A program made the translations under genes and the position numbers. Shown in pieces: positions 43,074 through 51,284 of a DNA stretch of 64,000 nucleotides. The notes beneath the pieces were generated by a model. That model did not search any database and had not been told where the DNA came from. It saw only the letters and a list, made by a program, of their open reading frames with translations. The stretch's first letter is position 1. The number at the start of each line of letters is the position of its first letter. Where the stretch lies: the NCBI GenBank assembly GCA_904377855.1, contig CAJFGS010000003.1, positions 38,493-102,492 on the forward strand, in the 5' to 3' direction. Origin of the DNA: Candidatus Avimonas merdigallinarum (lineage in GTDB: Bacteria; Bacillota; Clostridia; Oscillospirales; Acutalibacteraceae).

Positions 43074-46000
43074 TTACTGCGGAGATACCGACAGCCCGAG
43101 CTTCTCCTCCACCTCGCTGGCGCGCAGCTCCAGCAGCTTGGAAACCCCCTGCTCCTGCATGGTCACGCCGTACAGGACGTCGGCCTCCTCCATGGTGCCG
43201 CGGCGGTGGGTGATGACGATAAACTGCGTTTTGTCCGACATCCGCCGCAGGTAGGCGGCATACCGGTCAACGTTCACGTCGTCCAGCGCCGCCTCGATCT
43301 CGTCGAGCACGCAGAAGGGGGAAGGGCTGACCTTCAAGATGGCGAACAGAAGCGCAATCGCGGCCAGCGCCTTCTCGCCGCCCGAAAGGACGTCCATATT
43401 GAGGATCACCTTTCCCGGCGGCTGCACATGCATCTCGATGCCGGAATGCAGGATATCGTCGGGGTCGGTCAGCTTGAGATCGGCCTTCCCCCCGCCGAAC
43501 AGCTCGGCGAAAACCTCGCCGTAGTGGTAATTGATCTGGTGAAAACGGTCGAGGAAAATTTCCCGCATCTGCACGGTGAGGTCCCCGATGAGCTTGAGCA
43601 GCTCGTCGCGGGAAACCTCCACGTCCTTGACCTGGGCGGAAAGGAATTCATACCGTTCGCTGACTTCCTTGTATTCCTCGATGGCGTCCACGTTCACGCT
43701 GCCGAGGGCGCGGATCTTCCCCTTGAGCTCGCTCAGGCGGCGGTTCGCCTTCCCCGCGTCCTCAATCGGCTTGGCGGCGGCCTCCGCTTCCATGCGGGTG
43801 AGCTCGTATTCCTCGTACAGCCGGCGGATGACGTCGTCGCTTTCCTTTTCGATTGCGGCGACCTTTTCTTCCAGCCGGACGACCTCCCGGCCGGCCTGCT
43901 CCCGTTCGTCCGTTTTTTCCCTGGCCAGGCGGCGCAGTTCGGTCTGCTTCTGCTCCCCTTCGGTCCGCCGGGCGATCAGCGCGTCCACCTGTTCGGCGGT
44001 CTGGACGGCGCGGGCGCGGCGGGCGGCCGCTTCCTCGGCCAGGGCGGCGATCCGGCCCTCAATGCCGGTATTGGCCTGCTCCAGCTCCGCAATGCGGGCG
44101 CGCAGCCCCTCCTCCCGGCCGGCGGCGTCGGCCTGGCGGGCGCGCAGGGCCTCCACCGACGCGTTCGCCGCTTCGATTTCCTTATGCAGCGTCAGCACCC
44201 GCAGCTTGTTTTCCGTCACCTGGGCGGAAAGCGCTTCCCGCTGCTCGGCCAGTTCCTGCCGTCCGCCGGTCAGGGCGGCGAGGCGTTCCTCCACCGCCGC
44301 TTTCTCTTCCCCGGCACGGGCGGCTTCCTCTTCCGCCTGGGCCGAAAGGCGGCGGCATTCCTCCGCCCGCGCCCCCAGCTCCTGAATCTCGGCGGCGGCT
44401 TCCTTCACCGCCCGCTCCCCGGCCTCCGCCTGTTCGGTCAGGCGGCGGTGCTCCCCTTCCATCCGGATGCGGTCCTCCTGCGCGGTCGCGAGTTCCCCGC
44501 GGGTCCCGCTTAAGGCGGCTTCGGCGGCGGCGGCCTCCTGCCCGGCGGCTTTCCAGGCTTCCTTCGCCTTCTCTGCCCTGGCGGCGAGTTCGGCGGCCTG
44601 GGCCTCGATCTTCTCGATCTCCGCCCGCCGGGAGAGAAGCCCGGCGTTCTTCACGCTGGATCCGCCGGTCATGGAGCCGCCGGCGTTGACCACCTGGCCG
44701 TCCAGGGTGACCACCCGGAAGCGGTAGCGGTATTTCCGGGCGATGGCCACGGCATAATCCATATCCTCCGCCACGGCGGTGCGTCCCAGGAGGCTGCGGA
44801 CCACCCCTTCGTATTCCGGGTCGTATTTGACCAAATCGGCGGCAATGCCCACAAAGCCCGTTTCCGCCGCCAGCCCCGGTTCGGAAAGGAGGCTGCCCTT
44901 CACGGAGGAAAGGGGCAGGAAGGTCGCCCGCCCGCCGTTGTTCTCTTTCAGGTATTGGATCGCCCGTTTCGCGTTGTCCTCGGTCTCCACCACGATGTTC
45001 TGGGTGGCGGCGCCCAGGGCGGTTTCCACCGCGAGGGCGGTATCCGCCGCGGTTTCAATCAGCCGGGTCACCGGGCCGCGGATCCCCCGCAGCGCCCCCC
45101 GCTCGGCCTGGCGCATGATGGTTTTGACGCTGTTGGTGAAGCCCTCCATGTTGCGTTCCAGATCGGCCAGCAGGCGGGCGCGGCGGCGCTTTTCCTCCGC
45201 GTCCAGGCTGAGGCGGTCGGCCTCCTGCTTGGCGGCGTCCAGCCGGGAGGCGCGGGACTGATACCGCAGTTCGTATCCCTTGACCGCGTTTTGCAGGCTT
45301 TCCACCTTTTCCCCGCAGGCGCGCAGGGCCTCGGCGGATTCCCCTGCTTCCTTTTTCGCCGCCTCGTTCTGCGCGGTGCGCAGGGCGATGCTCGCGGTCA
45401 GCTGGGACAGGCGCAGGGTGATTTCCTGCAGGGAGGACTCGCTGGTCACCCCTTTCACCCGGATATCCGCGATGCGCAGCGCGATATCCGACGCCTCCTT
45501 GGACAGGGCCTCCATCTGGCCGGACACCTCGTCGCTCGACCGGGAAAGCCCTTCCAGCCGCTCGCTGAGCTCCAGCCGTTCGGCCTCGGCCGCGGCAATG
45601 GCGGCCCGCTTCTCCTCCGCCTGGCCGAGCAGCCGGGCTATCTCCTCGTCAAACGCCTGCCCGCCGGCGCGGGACTGCTCGATCTCCTCCCGCAGGCGGG
45701 AAATATTCTCGGTGTTGTGGTAAATATCGTTGCGCAGAACGGCCGCATCCCCGTCGCAGCGGGCGGCCTCTTCCTCCAGCGCCTGCGCCCCGCGGCGGAC
45801 CTCTTCGATCTGCACGGCAATCTGCCGGGCGGCCTGGGCGATCCGCTCGATTTCCGCCTCCTGCTCGTCGATGGCCTCCCCCGCCCCGTCGTACTGGGTG
45901 CGGGCCAGCTCCAGCTTGGAGTTCAGTTCCCGCAGGGATTCCCGCGAGGCTTCCAGGGTATGGAGCCAGAGGCCGATCTCCAGCTCTTTTTTCTCGCCGG

Positions 46001-46655
46001 CGTATTCCAGGAACTTCTTCGCCTTTTCCGCCTGCTGAGCCAGAGGGCCGACCCGCTCTTCCAGCTCCTGCAGGATGTCCCGCAGCCGCAGCAGGTTATC
46101 CTCCGCCGCGGCCAGACGGCGCTCCGCTTCGTTCTTCCGGTAGCGGTATTTCGCAATCCCGGCGGCTTCCTCGAAGATTTCCCGCCGCTCCTCCGATTTG
46201 GAGGCGACGATATCCCCGATCCGCCCCTGGCCGATGATGGAATACCCGTCCCGGCCCAAGCCGGTGTCCATAAAGAGCATCTGCACGTCCTTCAGCCGGA
46301 CGGTGGCACCCCCGAGCAGGTACTCGCTCTCCCCCGAGCGGTAATACCGGCGGGTCACCTTCACCTCGTCGTTGTCGTAATCCAGCCGGCGGGCGGTGTT
46401 GTCGATGACCAGGGACACCTCCGCAAAGCCCACCCCCCGCCGGTTGGCCGTGCCGTTGAAAATCACGTCCTCCATTTTGGAGCCGCGCAGGCTTTTGGTG
46501 GACTGCTCGCCGAGCACCCAGCGGATAGCGTCGCTGATGTTGGACTTGCCGCTGCCGTTGGGCCCCACCACGGCCGTGATCCCCTGGCCAAAGGTCAGCA
46601 CCGTTTTATCGGGGAAGGACTTGAAGCCCTGCAGCTCCAGGGATTTGAGAATCAT
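43074..46655 (-). CDS. smc: Chromosome segregation protein SMC
   Basis: 1193 residues, the full length of bacterial SMC. Walker A GPNGSGKS (31-38) in the N-terminal head, long coiled coils, a hinge (about 510-650) with the Gly-rich turn AGGSMTGGS, and the C-terminal head with signature LSGGEKALAAIALL and Walker B VLDEIEAALDD. With ScpA and ScpB it organises the origin region. GGGAGG precedes the ATG. In related genomes it follows rnc; here an acetyltransferase gene and an 810-bp repeat region lie in between. Confidence 0.98.
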   Translation of the reverse strand: MILKSLELQGFKSFPDKTVLTFGQGITAVVGPNGSGKSNISDAIRWVLGEQSTKSLRGSKMEDVIFNGTANRRGVGFAEVSLVIDNTARRLDYDNDEVKVTRRYYRSGESEYLLGGATVRLKDVQMLFMDTGLGRDGYSIIGQGRIGDIVASKSEERREIFEEAAGIAKYRYRKNEAERRLAAAEDNLLRLRDILQELEERVGPLAQQAEKAKKFLEYAGEKKELEIGLWLHTLEASRESLRELNSKLELARTQYDGAGEAIDEQEAEIERIAQAARQIAVQIEEVRRGAQALEEEAARCDGDAAVLRNDIYHNTENISRLREEIEQSRAGGQAFDEEIARLLGQAEEKRAAIAAAEAERLELSERLEGLSRSSDEVSGQMEALSKEASDIALRIADIRVKGVTSESSLQEITLRLSQLTASIALRTAQNEAAKKEAGESAEALRACGEKVESLQNAVKGYELRYQSRASRLDAAKQEADRLSLDAEEKRRRARLLADLERNMEGFTNSVKTIMRQAERGALRGIRGPVTRLIETAADTALAVETALGAATQNIVVETEDNAKRAIQYLKENNGGRATFLPLSSVKGSLLSEPGLAAETGFVGIAADLVKYDPEYEGVVRSLLGRTAVAEDMDYAVAIARKYRYRFRVVTLDGQVVNAGGSMTGGSSVKNAGLLSRRAEIEKIEAQAAELAARAEKAKEAWKAAGQEAAAAEAALSGTRGELATAQEDRIRMEGEHRRLTEQAEAGERAVKEAAAEIQELGARAEECRRLSAQAEEEAARAGEEKAAVEERLAALTGGRQELAEQREALSAQVTENKLRVLTLHKEIEAANASVEALRARQADAAGREEGLRARIAELEQANTGIEGRIAALAEEAAARRARAVQTAEQVDALIARRTEGEQKQTELRRLAREKTDEREQAGREVVRLEEKVAAIEKESDDVIRRLYEEYELTRMEAEAAAKPIEDAGKANRRLSELKGKIRALGSVNVDAIEEYKEVSERYEFLSAQVKDVEVSRDELLKLIGDLTVQMREIFLDRFHQINYHYGEVFAELFGGGKADLKLTDPDDILHSGIEMHVQPPGKVILNMDVLSGGEKALAAIALLFAILKVSPSPFCVLDEIEAALDDVNVDRYAAYLRRMSDKTQFIVITHRRGTMEEADVLYGVTMQEQGVSKLLELRASEVEEKLGLSVSPQ

Positions 46656-46987
46656 AGGGGTAAATACCTCCCAAGTCAGAGTCGTTCGTCAAAACCGCGG
46701 GCCGGCCGCACACCGGCCGCCGCGGTCCCTGCAGATTTCGGAATGGATGCTTTTCCCATTTCCGGGAAAAAGCCCCTATTCCTTCGGTGAGAAATCAAAT
46801 TTACGGAATGCCGCCGGAAAATTCGGATGGCCGCGCCCCGGCCCGTTCCGTGTTCCGCGTTCCTGTGCCGCGCGCCGTTCTCCGCGGCGGCGCTTTTTTC
46901 GCCGGGGAAATTCGAGGGAATCGGCGGATTTTTGCATCCGCTTAGTCCGGAAAGGCCATCGGTTTTCATCGGGTCGCCAGGCGCCGC

Positions 46988-47050
46988 CCGCCTGTCCACC
47001 AAATTCACATTTTTCCACCCGGAGCCTGATTTTGTGGAAAACTCGCCGTG
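46988..47050 (+). repeat. Repeat copy 1 (63 bp) with DnaA-box-like pair
   Basis: Shares 58 of 63 bases with copy 2. It contains TTTTCCACC on the plus strand (about 47011-47019) and TTTTCCACA on the minus strand (47033-47041), pointing toward each other across 15 bases; the 8-bp arms TTTTCCAC/GTGGAAAA form an inverted repeat. Confidence 0.85.
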
Positions 47051-47129
47051 ATTTAACGGAATCCGGCCCATCTTCACGGCGGATCCCGCCTGTTTCACAG
47101 GCTTATCCCGCATGTTCCACAGGCGCTTT

Positions 47130-47192
47130 CCGCCTGTTCACTGAATTCACATTTTTCCACCCGGAGCCCGATTTTGTGGAAAACCCGCCGTG
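47130..47192 (+). repeat. Repeat copy 2 (63 bp) with DnaA-box-like pair
   Basis: Starts 142 bases after copy 1 and differs at five positions. It has the same converging pair, with TTTTCCACA on the minus strand at 47175-47183. Between copies 1 and 2 lie TGTTTCACA and TGTTCCACA, each one base away from a DnaA box. Confidence 0.85.
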
Positions 47193-47269
47193 CACACACG
47201 GAGGACGCCGGAAATCCATGGATTTTCCCGGCCCGCCTACCCGTTAGGCGCCTGCCCGGCAGGCAGCCG

Positions 47270-47330
47270 CCGCCTTTCCACAGAATCCACATCTTTCCAC
47301 TGGAGGCCCGCCTTTGGAAAATCTGCTGCA
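47270..47330 (+). repeat. Repeat copy 3, degenerate
   Basis: Starts 140 bases after copy 2. It keeps the order CCGCCT, TCCACA, AATCCACAT, CTTTCCAC and TTTGGAAAAT but has many changes and one deletion. Confidence 0.7.
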
Positions 47331-47465
47331 CAGCCGGTGGGAACAGGTCTGGCGGTATCGTCCCCCGGGTCGGAGAGAGCCATACGGCACGGGGGCGTCC
47401 TTCCCCCGTCCACCGCTTGCGGCGGCAAAGCGCCCTTCCTAGCCCGTTTTGCCGTCCCGCTCCCT

Positions 47466-48044
47466 TTATGTCTGGGAAGCCATTTCACAATCCGCCGTTC
47501 TCCCGGCCCGCTTGCGTTCCCATTCGCTGCGCAGGATGGCATATTCGTAGGTATCCTGCCAGAGGGGGCGGCCCTCCCTGTCCTCCTTGAACCAGATATT
47601 CTGCCGCAGGTGCCCTTCCCGCCGCAGGCCGAGCCGCTCCAAAAGCCGCCAGGAAGCGGTGTTTTCCGGGTTGCATACGGCGATAATCCGGCGCACCCCG
47701 CCGCTCGAAAAGGCGCAGTCGATGAGGGCGCGGGCGCTCTCATACGCATAGCCTTTCCCCTGGTACCGGGCGGCAAACACAAAGCCGAGTTCCCGGGTTT
47801 CATATTCCCGGGGGGCGAAATACAGGTTGCCGATCATCGGCCCGCCGTCTTCCTTCAGGCAGACGGCGATAAAGCTGGCGTCCCTCGACCGGGCGGAGGC
47901 TTCCCGCCGGCACTCCTTTTCCGTATAGGTGGTATACGGCTCATACCGGACCACCGCTTCGTCCGACAGGTACCGGTAGAGATCGGGCCAGTCCGCCGCC
48001 CGAAACCGCCGGAGAAGCAGCCGTTCCGTCTGCAGGCTCTTCAC
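47466..48044 (-). CDS. GNAT acetyltransferase, RimJ/RimL type
   Basis: 192 residues. It begins LQTERLLLRRFRAADWPDLY, has GFVFAARYQGKGYAYES (acetyl-CoA loop) and NPENTASWRLLERLGLRREG, all typical of the RimJ/RimL-like branch that acetylates protein N-termini or small amines. GTG start with GGGGGGAG upstream. Its place between rnc and smc is unusual and, with the repeat block downstream, suggests an insertion into an otherwise conserved order. Confidence 0.88.
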   Translation of the reverse strand: MKSLQTERLLLRRFRAADWPDLYRYLSDEAVVRYEPYTTYTEKECRREASARSRDASFIAVCLKEDGGPMIGNLYFAPREYETRELGFVFAARYQGKGYAYESARALIDCAFSSGGVRRIIAVCNPENTASWRLLERLGLRREGHLRQNIWFKEDREGRPLWQDTYEYAILRSEWERKRAGRTADCEMASQT

Positions 48045-48084
48045 AAGGTTCTCCCCCCTCTTTTGGATATCCCCGGCCGGCGCC

Positions 48085-48807
48085 TTACAGCTCCCTGCCG
48101 TCGTATCCCATCAGCTGGAGTGCCTCGCGCGCCGCCTGCTGCTCGGCCTCCTTCTTGCTCCGCCCCCGGCCCCTGCCGATGACGTTGGAATTGAGATGGA
48201 CCTCCACTTTAAAGGTCTTGTCGTGATCCGGCCCGCTCTCACCCGTCAGGACATAATCCAGCTGTTCCTCCGGATTCTGCTGGATGATCTCCTGGAGGGT
48301 GGTCTTATAATCCTTGAAGTGCAGCCGCCGGTGGTTGGACAGTTCCTTTTTCAGGAAGGGAAGGAGGAAGCCCCTGGCCGCCTCCATGCCGCCGTCCAGG
48401 AAAATCGCCGCCGTGACCGCCTCGAACGCGTCCGCCAGGATCGACGGCCGCTCCGCCCCGCCGGTGCGCGCTTCCCCCTTGCCAAGGCGCAGGTATTTCC
48501 CCAGCTCCAGCTCCCGCGCATAGGAAAAGAGGGCCTTTTCGCATACCAGCGCCGCGCGCAGCTTGGTCAGTTCCCCCTCCGGCCCGGTCTGCTTGTGGAA
48601 AAGATAGACCGCCGTCACCATGCCGAGCACCGAGTCGCCGAGGAATTCCAGCCGTTCGTTGCTTTTGAGCCCCCCCGCCCGCTGCTCGTTGGCGTAGGAG
48701 GAATGGGTCAGCGCATTTTCCAGCAGCCGGGGGTTCGCAAAGGTATACCCCAGCTTGTCCATGAGCGCCCGGTAATCTTCCGCCTTGTTCGAATTCGTCG
48801 CATTCAT
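48085..48807 (-). CDS. rnc: Ribonuclease III
   Basis: 240 residues. The RNase III domain has the signature ERLEFLGDSV (51-60) and the second acidic cluster DAFEAVTAAIFLDGG; a dsRNA-binding domain follows (about 165-238: DYKTTLQEIIQQ ... SKKEAEQQAAREAL). Processes rRNA precursors and double-stranded RNA. The ATG at 48807 is chosen because the frame upstream (to 48855) is low-complexity. Downstream of the two ACP-like genes. Confidence 0.97.
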   Translation of the reverse strand: MNATNSNKAEDYRALMDKLGYTFANPRLLENALTHSSYANEQRAGGLKSNERLEFLGDSVLGMVTAVYLFHKQTGPEGELTKLRAALVCEKALFSYARELELGKYLRLGKGEARTGGAERPSILADAFEAVTAAIFLDGGMEAARGFLLPFLKKELSNHRRLHFKDYKTTLQEIIQQNPEEQLDYVLTGESGPDHDKTFKVEVHLNSNVIGRGRGRSKKEAEQQAAREALQLMGYDGREL

Positions 48808-48863
48808 CTGTCCCACGCCCGCTTTCCGCGCGCCGCCGGCCGGCGGCGCGCCCATTTGATCCG

Positions 48864-49097
48864 TTACATCTTGTCCCCCACGCAGGCGACAATGTCCTCC
48901 ACCGTCTCCCAGGCGAGGGCCTCCCCCTCGGTGAGTTCCACCTGGAATTCCTCCGACAGGAGCGCGGCGATTTCCCGCAGATCGTCGTCGTCCAGGTTAT
49001 AATCCCGCAGATCGTCGGTAATCTCCACCTCGTCCAGGGGCTCGCCGTACTGCATCAAGCGCTGCCTGAGCAGTTCCCGCACAAACTCCCACACCAT
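48864..49097 (-). CDS. Acyl-carrier-protein-like protein without the phosphopantetheine serine
   Basis: 77 residues, the normal ACP length, with the ACP pattern: helix 1 to about 17, the loop VEITDDLRDYNL, helix 2 ending LLSEEFQVEL, and helix 4 AWETVEDIVACV. At the prosthetic-group site the usual Asp-Ser-Leu-Asp is Asp36-Asp37-Asp38-Asp39, so the serine that carries 4'-phosphopantetheine is replaced by Asp37. It cannot carry acyl chains in the normal way. It lies in the plsX-acpP-rnc position where acpP normally sits. GGAGGG is eight bases before the ATG. A serine-containing ACP is at 51918. Confidence 0.85.
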   Translation of the reverse strand: MVWEFVRELLRQRLMQYGEPLDEVEITDDLRDYNLDDDDLREIAALLSEEFQVELTEGEALAWETVEDIVACVGDKM

Positions 49098-49155
49098 GGT
49101 TTCCGCCCTCCTTTCCTGCCCGCCGGTTCCGGACTCTTTCCCGCCACGGAAGGGT

Positions 49156-49770
49156 TCACAGCCGCTTTGCCGTGCTGGAAACCACATCCTCCACCGTTTC
49201 CCAGCCGGCGATCTCCGCCGCCGGCAGTTCGACGCCGAAATGCCCTTGCACGGCGGCGGCCAGGGCCGCGGCGTCCCCGGCCGGCCCCAGTTCGTCCAGG
49301 GGGGCGGCCGGCTCAGGGAGCTCCCATTCCTCCCGGCAGCCGGCAATGAATTCCCGCACATAGGTGCGCACCAGCTCCGCCGGTTCCTTCCCGGTAGGCT
49401 CCAGCGTCCAAATCCAGAAATGGGAGGTAAACGCCCCGCCGCCGTAGGAATATACCGTCCCGTCTATCAGCAGATGGCCGCTTTTCGCCGGCTGCTCCCG
49501 GTCCAGGGCCGCGCCCTCGATTTCCGCGAGCGCCCCGACGTCGCCATGCCGGGTAAAATACCGCAGCGGGTCGTCGGACATCCGGACAAACGGCCGCCCC
49601 GTCAGGGTCAGTTCGGCGCCCAGGCACAGCCCGTGCCAGCCGTTGACGGCGTCGGTCGTCAGCGCCAGGCCGCCCAGGAAAAAGGCAGCGGCCGCCGCAA
49701 TGAGCGCCAGTATCCCCGCCGCCGCGGCCGCTGCCCAAATCCGCCGCCGGCCCCTGCCTTCTTCCTTCAT
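49156..49770 (-). CDS. Membrane-anchored protein with a C-terminal ACP-like domain lacking the serine
   Basis: 204 residues. A basic N-terminus, one membrane segment (about 11-37), a middle domain (about 38-130) of unknown family, and a C-terminal ACP-like domain (about 135-204) ending VELPAAEIAGW and ETVEDVVSS, clearly a paralogue of the next gene's product. The DSLD site reads Pro163-Ala164-Gly165-Asp166, so serine is lost here too. By the positive-inside rule the ACP-like domain is outside the membrane. GGAGG precedes the ATG at 49770. It sits between plsX and the soluble ACP-like gene, gaps of 58 and 151 bases. Confidence 0.75.
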   Translation of the reverse strand: MKEEGRGRRRIWAAAAAAGILALIAAAAAFFLGGLALTTDAVNGWHGLCLGAELTLTGRPFVRMSDDPLRYFTRHGDVGALAEIEGAALDREQPAKSGHLLIDGTVYSYGGGAFTSHFWIWTLEPTGKEPAELVRTYVREFIAGCREEWELPEPAAPLDELGPAGDAAALAAAVQGHFGVELPAAEIAGWETVEDVVSSTAKRL

Positions 49771-49921
49771 ACGCGCGCATCCTCCTTCGGAAAGCCTTCG
49801 CTTTTATTGTACTCTCTTTCCCGCAGGAAAAGCAAACCGCTTATCTTAAGAGGCACGAAAGACGCTGTGAAGATATCCTGATTTTCCCGGGAATATCCCC
49901 GGAAGGAGCGACCCGCCGGGA

Positions 49922-50938
49922 TCAGCCCTCGGCCGATTCCTCCGCCGAAGCCGGCTTCACCGCCGCCGCGATCTGCTCGATGACGCCCTTCCCGGCAAAT
50001 TCCGCCGCCACGCGGATCGCGTTTTTCACCGCCGGGGCTTTGGAGTTGCCGTGGGTCTTGATCACCGGCTTGGACACGCCGAGCAGGGGCGCGCCGCCGT
50101 ATTCGGAGGTATCCATCTTTTTCTTGAAGTCTTTCAGATACGGCTTGACCAGCAGCGCGGCGATCTTGGTGCGCAGGTTGGTCAGGAAAATCCCCTTGAC
50201 GTTGCGCATAATCACGTCGGCCGTCCCCTCCATCATCTTGAGGATGACGTTGCCGGTGAACCCGTCGGCCACCACCACGTCCGCGGCATTGGCGGGGATG
50301 TCCCGGGCCTCGATATTCCCCACGAAATTGAGGCCGCTTTCCCGCAGGAGGGCGAAGGCTTCGTGCTGGAGCTCGCCGCCCTTGGTATCCTCGGTGCCGA
50401 CATTGACAAGCCCCACGCGGGCGGGCTTGCCGTCCCCCAGCACGCTGCTCATGTAGATGCTCCCCATATGGGCAAACTGCAGGAGCATTTCCGGCCGGCA
50501 CTCCACATTCGCGCCCGAATCAATGAGCATAAACGGCCCCTTGTCCCCCGGCATCAGCGGGGCGAGCGCGGCGCGGGACACCCCTTTGATCCGCTTGACC
50601 AGGAAGGTCGCCCCCATAATCAGCGCGCCGGTGCTCCCCGCGCTGACAAAAGCGTCCCCTTCGCCCGCCGCGAGACGGCGGAGCCCCTCGGCCATCGAGC
50701 AGTTCTTATGCTCCCGGAGGATGCTTTTCGGCTCGTCCTCCATCCCGATGACGTCGGGCGCGTCCACGATAGCGATCCCCTCCAGGGAGATGCCGTTTTC
50801 CCCGGCGACCCGGCGGATTTCCGCCTCCCGCCCGGCCAGGGAAATCTCCACCTTGTATTCCGCGGCGGCCTCCGCCGCCCCCTTGATGATTTCGAGCGGG
50901 GCGTTATCGCCGCCGAAAGCATCTACAATGACACGCAT
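49922..50938 (-). CDS. plsX: Phosphate acyltransferase PlsX
   Basis: 338 residues. Makes acyl-phosphate from acyl-ACP and phosphate for membrane phospholipid synthesis. Motifs: VDAFGGDNAPLEIIKGA at the start, SAGSTGALIMGA, LIDSGANVECRPE, and ADGFTGNVILK. Usually followed by acpP or fabD genes; here the two ACP-like genes and rnc follow. The promoter region holds an inverted repeat (51147-51182). Confidence 0.97.
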   Translation of the reverse strand: MRVIVDAFGGDNAPLEIIKGAAEAAAEYKVEISLAGREAEIRRVAGENGISLEGIAIVDAPDVIGMEDEPKSILREHKNCSMAEGLRRLAAGEGDAFVSAGSTGALIMGATFLVKRIKGVSRAALAPLMPGDKGPFMLIDSGANVECRPEMLLQFAHMGSIYMSSVLGDGKPARVGLVNVGTEDTKGGELQHEAFALLRESGLNFVGNIEARDIPANAADVVVADGFTGNVILKMMEGTADVIMRNVKGIFLTNLRTKIAALLVKPYLKDFKKKMDTSEYGGAPLLGVSKPVIKTHGNSKAPAVKNAIRVAAEFAGKGVIEQIAAAVKPASAEESAEG

Positions 50939-51146
50939 GCCGTATCCGTCCTTTCCCTATTTTAACTGTGGATTTTCGTATTTCCTTGCCGGCCCCCGCT
51001 TGCCCCCTTCCGGGGAATGCCCGGCCGGCGCGCCGGATATCCCGGAGGGGTGCCAGCCCTGACACCCCTGCAAGACTCGCGCCGCGTTCAGCCCGGCGGG
51101 GATGCCGGACGCTGCCGGTTCCAGATATCCCTTTGCCTCTTCCCCC

Positions 51147-51183
51147 TTAGATATAGTATAAGACCTTTTATGCTGTATCTAAA
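51147..51183 (-). promoter_or_regulatory. plsX promoter spanned by an inverted repeat
   Basis: TTAGATATAG (51147-51156) and CTGTATCTAA (51173-51182) are inverted copies with one mismatch. On the minus strand they cover the possible -10 TATACT (51155-51160) and, 17 bases upstream, TTTAGA (51178-51183). This looks like an operator for a dimeric repressor. It does not match the FapR site. Confidence 0.5.
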
Positions 51184-51239
51184 GAGGCATCCGGCGCACA
51201 CGTATTCCTTTGAGGCCCGGGACAGCGGCCTATTGTTTT

Positions 51240-51268
51240 ATATTATCAAGGAATCCGGTTTTTTTCAA
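51240..51268 (-). promoter_or_regulatory. Second minus-strand promoter toward plsX
   Basis: TTGAAA (51263-51268), 17-base spacer, TAATAT (51240-51245), about 300 bases before plsX. Confidence 0.55.
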
Positions 51269-51284
51269 GCCATACGATTATAGT

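Larger units (their letters stand above)
46656..47465. other. 810-bp gene-free region with repeats, upstream of smc
   Basis: No open frame here has a ribosome-binding site or recognisable product; the short ones are made by the repeats. The right half (46980-47340) carries three copies of a 60-63-bp repeat and several TTTTCCACA-like sequences. Near 46695-46725 is a GC-rich imperfect palindrome (CCGCGGGCCGG ... CCGGCCGCCGCGG). The smc ribosome-binding site lies at its left end; I could not place its promoter. Confidence 0.7.

Noticed and set aside
44955..46790. 611-residue plus-strand frame opposite smc
   Set aside because: Antisense of coiled-coil codons; no support.
46676..47331. Short minus-strand frames in the repeat region (for example 145 residues at 46676-47113 and 78 at 47095-47331)
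   Set aside because: They share similar peptide stretches only because they cross the same DNA repeats; no ribosome-binding sites, and more than one frame of each repeat is open.
46980..47340. Chromosomal replication origin
   Set aside because: DnaA-box-like sequences are present, but dnaA, dnaN, rpmH or gyrB and an AT-rich unwinding element are absent; treated as a DnaA-box cluster only.
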